From Amoebophrya sp. AT5.2 (taxonomy: Eukaryota > Sar > Dinophyceae > Syndiniales > Amoebophryaceae): DNA of 18,591 nt. The position numbers were made by a program, and so were the translations under genes. Location of the stretch: assembly GCA_005223375.1 (NCBI GenBank), contig RXOD01004759.1, positions 1 to 18,591 of the forward strand. Reading direction: 5' to 3'. How positions within the stretch are numbered: position 1 is the first letter of the stretch; each line of letters begins with the position of its first letter. This document shows, in pieces, positions 9,301 to 17,164 of the stretch. The notes under the pieces were generated by a model. The model saw only the letters and a program-made list of their open reading frames with translations, was not told the origin of the DNA and ran no database searches.

Positions 9301-12300
9301 CCAGTGCCTCGACGAAAAAACGTCCGTGTCCGTGCAGCTCGCGATCGTGAAAGTACTACCGCCACTAGTGAAGATGCAGGTCGCCGTGGAGAAAGCGGAA
9401 GGCTCGTTGGTAAAAACTGCAGGCGAGGACGGAGTGGTTTCGCCGGACAGCGTGCAGGCGAAGCTGCTGGAGCTGTTGGATGTGGCATTCACGGACAAGA
9501 ACGAGACGGTCCGCCGGGGGGCGGCGCTGGCGTGCGGCGCGGTCGTGAAGGGGCTCACGATCGCAGTTCTGAAGCAGCAGGACATCGTGGGCAAAATCGA
9601 CGCTGTGGTGAACGGCAAGAGCTCAAACTCCCAGGCGAAGCAGGGCGCGATCATGTGCCTGGAGGGGCTCACGAGGAGTTTAGGGAGGTTGTTCGAACCC
9701 TACGTAATCATGACTCTACCGATCCTGCTGAAGGCGTTCGCGGACTCGGCGCCGATAGTGCGCTTGGCCACGCAGAGCGCCGCGAAAGCAATCATGGGAA
9801 ACCTCAGCGCGCACGGGATTAAGTTGGTGCTACCGCACTTGCTGGAAGGTGATATTTATTCGCTTTGTTTGTTTGCATGTCAGCGTCGTGGTTTTGGTTT
9901 TGCTGTCTCTGTGTTTGTCGAAGTTGGTATGGAACGACAGTGGACATTCAACGGGCAAACGCTGCATCACTCCAGGTATCGACGACAAGCAGTGGCGCAC
10001 CAAGCTCGCTTCGATCGAGATGCTTGCTTCCATGGTCCAGGGTGCTCCGAAGCAGCTTTCAGTTTCTCTGCCGAAGATCGTCCCGATTCTCGCGGAAGTG
10101 GTGAACGACACGCACGCGAAGGTGAAGGACGCCGGCAAGGTCGCCATGCAAAGGGTGGGGGAAGTGGTCGCCAATCCCGAGATCCAGAAGCTCGCCCCCC
10201 AGCTGTTGGCGAGCCTTTCTGCGGTGAATGAGAACTCAACAAGAAAAGCGTTGGACGCGCTTTTGACCACCTCCTTCGTGCACAATGTGGACGCGCCCTC
10301 GCTGGCGTTGTTGTGCCCGATCGTTTTGCGAGCGCTCCGGGAGCGGTCGGCGGAGATGAAGCGCAAGGGCGCGCAGATCATCGGCTCCATGGTTTTATTG
10401 ATCAAGGAGCCGAAGGACATGCAGCCGCACCTCCCGGTTTTAATCCCCGCGCTGAAGATCGCTTTGATCGACCCGATTCCGGATGTGCGCGCCACCTCCG
10501 CGAAGGCCTTCGGCACGCTCGCGCAGGGGCTTCCAGAAGAACTGCTCGGGGATTTGCTGCCCTGGCTGTTCCAGACGTTGAAATCGAAGGAGTCGCCCGT
10601 GGAGCGGTCGGGCGCGGCGCACGGGCTGTCGGAGGTGCTGATGGCGCTGGGGGCGAGCCGCGTGGACGCGTTCCTGCCCGACCTGCTGGAGACGGCCGCC
10701 GGCGCGAGCACGCCGCCCGAGGTGAAGGAGGGCTACCTGGGGCTGTTTGTGTTTCTGCCCGCGACCATGGGGGGCCGGAACTTCGAGAAGTGGTTCCAGC
10801 GCGTGCTGGACGGGCTTTTGCGGGGGATGCGCGAGGAGTACCAGACCGTGCGCGACGTGGCCTTCCGCGCGGCGGGCAGCATCTGCAAGCAGTTCGGCGC
10901 GTCGTACACCGCGCTGGTGCTGCCGCCGTTGGAGGAGGGTTTGTTCGAGCAGGACTACCGCATCCGGCACGCGTCGGTGCTGCTGCTGATGAACGTGATC
11001 GAGGCCGTGCTGAAGGCCAACCGGATGAACACCAACAACGTGGACCTGATGAGCGCGGAGGTGATGCCGCCGGAGCGGCGCGCGTACGTGCTTTCTTCTC
11101 TGTACATCGTGCGCTCGGACGAGTCGGCACAGGTGAAGCAGGCGGCAACCAGCGCGTGGAAGCAACTGGTGCAGAACACGCCGCGCTGCGTGCGGGAGCT
11201 GCTACCGATTTTAATGCGAAGGCTGATCCACCTGCTCGCCAGCGCGAGCCGCGAAAAACAGGTGTGCGCGAGCCGGTGCGTCGGCGAACTGGTGGGGAAA
11301 CTGGGGGACCGAGTGCTGCCAGAACTCATGCCCATCTTCTTCAAAGCGCTCACAAACGAAGGAAGCAGCGACCTGGTACTAAGGATGAGCATTTGCAGCC
11401 GATTGAATATTTGTTAGAATTTTATAGTTGTCGTTGTGAGTACAAACACAACGAGAACGAGTTACGTTCGAGTGTAAAAGTAAAATCATGCGTGTACGGC
11501 AATGCAGGTCCGGGAGGGCGTGTCAACTATAGTAGTTGTTGTGTAGTGGAGCTGATCAACAACTGCGGCAGACAGCTGCTTTCGGTTACTTACTAACAAA
11601 CTAACTTCCATGAGTAGCGCTTGCTTACTTACTAACTAACTTATACGCGACCAGTGACCTAATTACTTACTTACTAACTCAGGCGCCGAACCTTCGCTGA
11701 AAATTACTAACTAACTCACGAGGCTCGTGAGTAAAAGCAGGGCCGCAGCTTACTAAATAGTGAGTAGCACCTAAGCCGTTACTTACTAAATAGTGAGTAG
11801 TCGACGAATGCAAAAATCGCCGATCGATCGATCTTTCAATTCATTCTTGCGTGTACAACGGCAATGCAGGTCCGGGAGGGCGTGTGAATATTGAATATTT
11901 GTTAGAATTTTATAGTTGTGAGCTGATCAACAACTGCGGCAGACAGCTGCTGTCGGGGAGGGAGGGAGCTCCTGGAAGGGTCTCGCGAATGTCGCGAGGC
12001 CTCCGGACCTCTCCGCACCCCTTCAGAAACCCCCCCCGCCCCCTCCCTGCGTGCCGCCTCGCAGACCCCTCAAAGACCCCCGGCGACCCCCCTCCACCGC
12101 ACCTCGAACCCCCCCGAAACACCCCCCAAACCCCCCCCTCATCGGCCTCCACGATCATGAAAATTGAATCATCGTATAAATATAGTCTGGTTAATAGTAC
12201 AAATACAACGACGAGAACGAGTTCCGTTCGAGTGTAAAAGTAATAATCTGTCATGCGTGTTGTACGGCAATCGCAATGGCAATGCAGGTCCGGGAGGGGG

Positions 12301-14450
12301 TGTGCATCGGGCTCACCGAGCTGATCAACAACTGCGGCAGACAGCTGCTGTCGGACTACGTCTCGGAGCTGCTGCCAGCGGTGCAGCAGGCGCTGTGCGA
12401 CAACTCGGACAAGGTTCGTGCCGCCGCAAGCAAGGTCGCGTCCCTCCTCTATACCTCCGTGGGCGCGTCTGCCACCACGCCGATCGTGGCCGGATTGCTC
12501 AAGGGTACTCTACCGTCTATGTGAATGTTTTCATCTCGTACTCGTCGTCTGCTAAGATTTATTAAGCATCTCGGGTTTCTTGATTTGGCGAGCCATTTTT
12601 TATGCACCCAGAGCCACGACTACTCTACAAAGCTGAGATTTGGAATCACGGAGGTGGTATGTTGAGGGCCTTAACAAGCTATTAATTTGCAATCGATCCG
12701 ATAAAGGTCTTGCCACTGGTGACACTCGTTGCCTGGACGGGCTGGAGCAGTTGATATCGCGGCAGCACGGCATGGCTCTGCCGGTTTTGCTGGACACGTT
12801 GTGCCACGGCAAGAGCTACCCGCCCTGGAAGAGCGCGGCGCAGCTGCACGGGCTGGCCACCGTGGCGAAGTTGGAGGACGAGAACACGTTCTACCGGCAC
12901 GTGACCGACGTCCTGGAGCCCATCCTGGACACGCTCGCGTTCGCAGACGAGTCTGAGTTTCACGAGGACGCGGTGGAGGCCGCGCGCAAGATTTTGCTCA
13001 AGGTAGGGCCGGTGGGGGCAAACATCGTGCTGGGAGAGCTGGCGCAGTGCCTCTCGCACAAAACGAACCCGCGGAAACGGGCCGCAGGAGGCATCCTGCT
13101 CAGAGTCTTCTTCGAAGACACAAGCATCGACCTCGCCAGTACTGAGACTTCCTTTTTCAATTTTTTGTTCATTTTTCTACAACTGAGGATATGGTGCTGC
13201 TAATGTAATAGCTTTTTCTGCGACGCAGGAAGAACATAGCCGGGGTTTCGATGTATACCAGCAGAGCGAGAATGATCTTCAAAGTGGTCGGGCGTGTGCA
13301 GTTCGCATCATATTCCTGCCGTTTTTGCGGCTGCGCGCGGAGTTTGGCATTGATACTTGTCAAGGTGAAAACTCTGAACGTGGTCGCTTCTTTTCGCTAT
13401 TCGATCTCGATGGCCGTGCTCCGCCTCGTCGATTCATTGGCAGGCGTTTCTTCTCGCATTACAAGTCCTTTTTCATAGTTTTCCACTCAGTCACTCCATC
13501 GATCGGACCACAGGCATCATGGACATCGTTCTGGACACGCTCCTCCCCGCCGCCCTGTCCGATCCGGACCCCGACGCTTTACGGGAGTGCCACAAGGCTT
13601 TCGGGGCGCTGATCAAGCGGGCGTCGAAGGACCAGCTCACCCGGTGGCTGCCGCAGGTGCGCGAGCTGATTCTGAAGCAGTGCGGCGACGGCACGGTGAA
13701 GAATCTGGAGGAGAAGGGCAAGGTGCTGCCCGGGCTCGCGCTGGTCCCCAGCGGGCTGGAGCCCTTCTACCCGATCTACCAGCAGGGTCTCCTGTGCGGA
13801 CAGCCGGAGGCGAAGCTGGTGGCGGCGCAGGGCCTCGGCGAATTGGTGGACCACACCACCTTCGACGGACTGAAGCCGTTTGTGGTGAAGATAACCGGCC
13901 CGCTTATCCGCATCGTGGGCGACAAATTCTCGCCGGACGTCAAGCTCGCGATCCTGGAGACCCTGGAAGCCCTGCTGCAAAAGGGACAGCAGGCGCTCAG
14001 GCCCTTCCTGCCGCAGCTGCAAACCACCTTCCTCAAGTGCCTCGGGGACGCAGCAGAAGAGGTACTATCTTCTATGAGAAAGATATACTAGATTCTAGTC
14101 GTTCTCGGCTTAGATTTATGCATGGACTTGCTTCGACTGATGAATTCAAAAGAATCAATGTCCTGGTCCTCCCACAGATTCGTACGCGGGCGGCGCAGTC
14201 GCTGGCGGGGTTGGCGGTGTTAAGTCCACGCGTGGACTCGCTTTTGCAGGAGCTTGCGAACGGTCTTTCGGCGGACGTGGACGACAAGCAACGGGGGTCG
14301 CGAACAGCGCTGGTGCACGTGCTGGAGTCCCTGCCACAAGAAAAACTGAAGGACCCGATGCTGACCAAGGTTCGGGATGCGCTCGGCGCGGATGCGAGCA
14401 CAAATGGTCGCAAAGCGCTTTCCATCCTCAGCTCCAAGTGGCCGGCGTGA
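3362..14450 (+). CDS. GCN1: GCN1, eIF2-alpha kinase (GCN2) activator, HEAT-repeat protein; six exons
   Basis: GCN1 binds translating ribosomes and the RWD domain of GCN2, and passes the uncharged-tRNA signal that leads to eIF2-alpha phosphorylation. Exons are 3362-9848, 9976-11375, 12288-12504, 12707-13138, 13514-14061 and 14178-14450: 3118 aa. The start is the first ATG after an in-frame TAG at 3338, in good context (GCGATGG). Family matches seen: MSKEEINELKLAQQLELRQR near residue 1300 after a Lys/Ala linker (about 1230-1298); AIMGNLSAHGIKLVLPHLLE at the exon 1-2 join; VDAPSLALL, RERSAEMKRKGAQIIGSM and DPIPDVRATSAKAFG in exon 2; VREGVCIGLTEL at the start of exon 3; and ITGPLIRIVGDKF near 2972 in the GCN2-binding region. 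The N-terminal half is much longer than in yeast or human (about 2670 aa in total). The C-terminus ends about 240 residues early. A low-complexity insert lies near residues 164-205. Identity is secure; the far N-terminus is poorly conserved. Confidence 0.95.
9849..9975 (+). other. GCN1 intron 1
   Basis: 127 nt, phase 1, GTGATA to TCCAG|G. Removal joins LVLPHLLE-G to IDDKQWRTK, which matches GCN1 homologs (LVLPSLL followed a few residues later by WRTK). AGGT is present at both borders. The intron is T-rich with a GTTT run. Confidence 0.9.
11402..11585 (+). repeat. Copy A: duplicated intron-2 tail plus exon-3 start
   Basis: The tail part (11402-11507) matches 12163-12287 with small gaps, sharing blocks such as GTTCGAGTGTAAAAGTAA and CAATGCAG. 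The pseudo-exon part (11508-11585) starts GTCCGGGAGGGCGTGT and ends with the exon-3 block from GAGCTGATCAAC to CAGCTGCT. The exon bases between GTGT and GAGCTG are replaced by unrelated T/G-rich sequence, so the frame VREGVSTIVVVV ends at TAG. The acceptor AG is intact. Confidence 0.9.
11586..11800 (+). repeat. TACTAAC / GTGAGT motif array inside intron 2
   Basis: TACTAAC occurs exactly at 11591, 11630, 11672 and 11705, and TACTAAA at 11751 and 11784. GTGAGT occurs at 11727, 11760 and 11793. The last two units repeat almost exactly as TTACTAAATAGTGAGTAG. At 11672 the motif is followed directly by TCAG|G. A perfect 9-bp inverted repeat with a one-base spacer lies at 11714-11732. TACTAAC is the classical branch-site consensus and GTGAGT a donor consensus; whether they act is unknown. 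Confidence 0.8.
11848..11956 (+). repeat. Copy B: second duplicated exon-3 start
   Basis: A short tail (11848-11869, ending GGCAATGCAG) is followed by GTCCGGGAGGGCGTGTGA, so the frame VREGV stops at once. A 30-nt block, 11890-11919, identical to intron 5'-region sequence at 11402-11431, then replaces exon bases. After that the exon-3 block resumes at GAGCTGATC and runs to GCTGTCGG. Copies A and B share GGGCGTGT where real exon 3 has GGGGGTGT, suggesting that one derives from the other. Confidence 0.9.
11982..11998. repeat. Perfect short inverted repeat in intron 2
   Basis: Arms CTCGCGA and TCGCGAG (7 bp each) are separated by ATG. It lies just after copy B and just before the C-rich tract, within GC-rich sequence unlike the AT-rich first half of the intron. 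Confidence 0.7.
12001..12140. repeat. C-rich, strand-asymmetric tract in intron 2
   Basis: By my count about 61% C and 12% G over 140 nt, with many runs of four to eight C. On the minus strand this is G-run sequence able to form G-quadruplexes. It lies within the intron, ending about 145 nt before the true acceptor. Confidence 0.85.
12505..12706 (+). other. GCN1 intron 3
   Basis: 202 nt, phase 1, GTACTC to GATAAAG|G. Removal joins VAGLLK-G to LATGDTRCLDGLEQL, matching homologs (LLKQL followed by LDGLKQV). The acceptor lacks a clear pyrimidine tract, yet no other AG keeps both frame and alignment. AGGT stands at the acceptor. Confidence 0.8.
13139..13513 (+). other. GCN1 intron 4
   Basis: 375 nt, phase 1, GTACTG to GGACCACAG|G. 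Removal rebuilds the split Ser codon (A + GC) and joins EDTSIDLA-S to IMDIVLDTLLPAALSDPD. The interior has a T-rich stretch at the 5' end and an open frame at 13251-13478 with no GCN1 likeness, which I treat as chance. Confidence 0.85.
14062..14177 (+). other. GCN1 intron 5
   Basis: 116 nt, phase 0, GTACTA to CCTCCCACAG|A. Removal joins KCLGDAAEE to IRTRAAQSLAGLAVLSPRVD, as in homologs (RLKAADALGKLI then KVDPLF). It is the only GCN1 intron here whose acceptor is not followed by G. Confidence 0.9.
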
Positions 14451-15072
14451 GCGAAGATTGTATATGTAGACGACGTATATTATCTCCAGAACTAAGTCAC
14501 CATCATTTATAAGTACGTTCTGAAGCTTCAACCCACATTCTTCTAGCGTAATGTGACTGGGTACCTTCGCACGCGCAACGGACAGATGCTCGAAGCGCAC
14601 AAACACGATCACTGGAGCTACAACTCCGTGGCGGCAAAATGATCTCCGCTGGTTGATACTTCATGCGCAAGGACGTGCTGTTTGTGTGGACAGTGAGACT
14701 GCGGCCGCAAAATTGATTCCTACAAACCAAAGTGGCAACCAAGGGCTGTCACAGAAACAACAGAATCTCGGCAATTTATTTCGACCGATGGCAAAGTGTT
14801 CGAGGAGAAGCAAAGTCGGCTGGGAGCGAGCCGACTCAACTGCTCCAGATGGTACGGCTGATCATCATGTTGATCCCCTTCCTGCTACCTCATGAAGCCG
14901 TACTGAGGTCCGGCCGCCTGCCTCGTTGGCTTTCATCAGTTGAATTTTTCTTCGTATTACAGGGAAGCGAAAGCCGGTGACGAGTGTGCCCGTTCTTCGC
15001 ACGACGGCTTCACCGCAAGTTGTATGGTGTATACGACCTTCAGGGGCAGCTTCGTTTATAGCCTTCGGCGCA
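14451..15072. other. Spacer between GCN1 and RAP-like gene
   Basis: 622 nt holding the GCN1 3' flank and the 5' flank of the next gene. I searched all + frames for the missing GCN1 C-terminal tail (for example a WMVRHGRSLAL-like block) and saw nothing like it. The frame from about 14963 to 15095, after an acceptor-like ATTACAG|G, is open and Arg-rich (KRKPVTSVPVLRTTASPQVV). It could be a 5' extension of the next gene encoding a targeting peptide. Otherwise nothing is recognisable. Confidence 0.5.
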
Positions 15073-16670
15073 ATGGCCAGCTGGGCAGATGGCAAGTAAG
15101 TTGAAAGATTCGCAGCTGCATAGCGGCCCCACCTCGGTCTTTGTGTAGAATGCAAAACGAGCAGAATTTTCGTGTCGCGGCACTTGCTCTTCGTTCCATG
15201 CGACAGGCGCGTAATAAGCATGGGCCGCTGCTGCTGGACGCGAAAGAGCAGTGGGTCAGCGTCGTTCATAGCTGCGAGCAGTGGGCGTCGCACGTCTCGC
15301 CGGCCGCCGACGTGCCGCACCACGCGGGAACGATGGAGGCGATCGAGCGACCTTCCCGGAAGCTGTCGGCCGAACTTGTGTCGTGGCTGCAGCTCTTCTC
15401 CCGCGCGATGACCCGACGCGAGGTGCACAGGATCACCGGCCCATGTGCGCAGAAGCTTCTTCGGCGGTGCTGCACCTTGCTCCACGAGTTCTCTGACGGT
15501 CTGCTCCTCAGTCTTGTTGAGGCTGCCATCAAAGGGAAACTCTACAAGGTTTGGAGCCAGCCTTCGTGCTCAACGCAGGCCTCCCCCACTCGTCGAGCAG
15601 GAGGTGGAGTGACGAAAAATAAAGCCAAACAAGCCTTGAGTTGGCGCCGGGCGCCCGACTTTGACGTTTTGCTCGGGGAGGTCGTGGAGCGGCTCCCTGG
15701 CCTCCGCGGGTACCAGGTCGTGCGGGTGCTGCAGGCCTTCTGCGGCGTGCGCTTCCTCCACACGGAGCGCGACATGCTGGAGCTGCTCGTGCGGCACGTG
15801 GCCCCCCATTTCTCCAACCTGGACGTGCGCTCGCTGGAGAGCTACGTGCCGCTCTACCTCGCGTTCGCGTCGAAGAAGACGCAGGCCGCCTTCGGCCCGA
15901 GGTTCGACCGCAAGTTGCGGAAAAAGCTGCGGGGTTTCACCACCGCAGATCGCGTGCTCCGTGCCGGTTTCGCGCTGGCGCTGGCAGACCGGTTGACGCT
16001 ACGGACGCTGAACCTATGGCTATTTCGGCTGCACAACCTTGACGTTCTGACGCGCGGGGACCATGATGTTGAGAGTGGCGGAATACTGAAAGCGGACGTA
16101 GTTTTAGAGGAAAGAACAAGTAGTGTCCTCACGCATGCGCCGGCAGATGGGAAGGATGAGGAAAATGATGAGCGGGACGCCGAGGGTCTGCAGTACTGGC
16201 GACGCGTGTGGATGCTGCAGGTGTTTGAGACATGCCCGCCGGTCGATCTCCAGTTCCTCCAAGCGGATTCGCGTAGCCTCCTGGAGCGCGCCGCAGGGAC
16301 GGAGCTCAGTGCCGAAATTTTGCGGAAGCTTGCGCCGGAGGACCCTGAAAAATACCGTCACGTCTGGGAGCAGCTCAAGCGAGCTGTCCTTGATGAACTT
16401 GAAGATAATCTTCCACAGACTTGCAGCAGGACGAGCGCGAGCGCGTCATCTTCTTCCCAACTGCAGGAACACTGTTTCGGGCCCTTCGTGTGCTCGGTGG
16501 TGGACCTTGGAAGCAGAACCGTGTTCGACTGGGAGAGCCCGTGGACGTTGTACCCACCGTTCAAACAGGTGGAGCTGCAGCAGCATTTTCGCCGGAAGTG
16601 GGCCTACCTGGAGAAAAATCACCACGACTGGAAGTTGACGAAGTTGCCACCGCCAAGGGCGGTTGCCTGA
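15073..16670 (+). CDS. Helical-repeat protein with RAP-like C-terminus; probable organelle RNA-binding factor
   Basis: The main exon is open from 15149 to the TGA at 16668. With a tiny first exon (ATG 15073 to 15095) and a 53-nt GTAAGT...TGTAG intron, the protein is 514 aa beginning MASWADGKMQNEQNFRV; from the ATG at 15150 alone it is 506 aa. Residues about 20-340 are Leu/Arg/Ala-rich helix pairs (LERLPG-, LLVRHVAPHFSNLDVR-, VPLYLAFASKK-like units), recalling FASTK/OPR-type solenoids. A Glu/Asp-rich linker follows. The end reads VVDLGSRTVFDWESPWTLYP, then QHFRRKWAYLEKNHHDWKLT. This has the layout of a RAP domain (D...E.DGP.HF, then R..LL..GW.V..P), though with DWESPW in place of the usual core. 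RAP proteins act in mitochondrial and plastid RNA processing, and the family is enlarged in alveolates. Strand and frame are secure; the family is a moderate call. Confidence 0.6.
15096..15148 (+). other. Possible 53-nt intron, RAP-like gene
   Basis: GTAAGT donor, TTTGTGTAG acceptor. Removal completes a Lys codon (AA + A) and keeps the large downstream frame in phase with an upstream ATG at 15073. It is short for a spliceosomal intron, and the acceptor is followed by A. Translation from the ATG at 15150 is the alternative. Confidence 0.4.
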
Positions 16671-16761
16671 GGGAGAACGGGACCAGCGTGAGCGAGAACC
16701 GAGGAGGCTGCGCGAGTAATACCCCGTTCTCGCTCACGCTGGTCTGCCTCACCAGGCAACC
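16661..16761. repeat. 101-bp imperfect inverted repeat over a stop codon
   Basis: The inner arms are a perfect 19-bp match: GACCAGCGTGAGCGAGAAC at 16681-16699 and its complement at 16726-16744, with a 26-nt loop. The outer arms GGTTGCCTG (16661-16669) and CAGGCAACC (16753-16761) are a perfect 9-bp match. The TGA stop of the RAP-like gene (16668-16670) is in the left outer arm. It may be a small MITE-like element or a 3'-end RNA hairpin. Confidence 0.85.
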
Positions 16762-17164
16762 CTTGACGTCCAAGTATAAGTTAGTATCCCAGATTTATTC
16801 GACTCTGAGACAATTCCTCACCACATTTAACGAAGAACGCCGTCGTCGTGCTGACGGAACTCGAATACGAATGAACAAAAATCTTTTCTCTGTGCTCACG
16901 GACACAGTGTTGATTACTACCACAATGTATCAATCTATGCGCAGCTGCATGCATGTGAAAAATCGTTCGCGAGTTGTAATTTTCCGGTTTACAACAAGAC
17001 CAAATCCCGTATTTTAGTTTTCGCGGTCCTCGGGCTCGGGTCGCTTGTTTTATTTTCTTCGTGGTTCTTCCTCTTCGCAGCTGGTGTTTTGCTTCATGCC
17101 ATGCATGCATTTATCGATTTTAGTGTTGCATTTCGCCCGATGTTTCACGCTACAGTAATTCTCG
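16762..17164. other. Spacer, AT-richer
   Basis: About 400 nt with lower GC than the genes and stops in the used frames. It must hold the 3' end of the RAP-like gene and the 5' flank of the next. An in-frame TAA at 17156 precedes the next ATG at 17165. I see no promoter motif or RNA gene. Confidence 0.5.

Larger units (their letters stand above)
11376..12287 (+). other. GCN1 intron 2, complex 912-nt intron
   Basis: Phase 0, GTACTA to AATGCAG|G. Removal joins ALTNEGSSDL to VREGVCIGLTEL, as homology demands (human has LRSQKSDERQGVCIGLSEI here). It is by far the longest intron of the gene. It contains two diverged copies of its own 3' end plus exon 3 start, a branch-site/donor-like repeat array, two perfect hairpins and a C-rich tract, each listed separately. 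Confidence 0.9.

Noticed and set aside
9849..10231. Continuation of the exon-1 frame past 9848 (end of a 2289-aa frame)
   Set aside because: The translation turns non-GCN1 exactly at the GTGATA donor, while GCN1 resumes in another frame after 9975; this is intron and out-of-frame exon 2 read-through.
10313..11596. 427-aa + frame with Gly/Arg/Ala-rich translation
   Set aside because: It is the wrong frame over GCN1 exon 2; the frame two bases away matches GCN1 closely.
11851..12237. 128-aa open frame over copy B and the C-rich tract
   Set aside because: It mixes pseudo-exon and Pro-rich C-tract translation within a homology-defined intron; chance opening.
13251..13478. 75-aa open frame inside intron 4
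   Set aside because: No likeness to GCN1 at this point, and skipping it gives a seamless Ser codon and family alignment.
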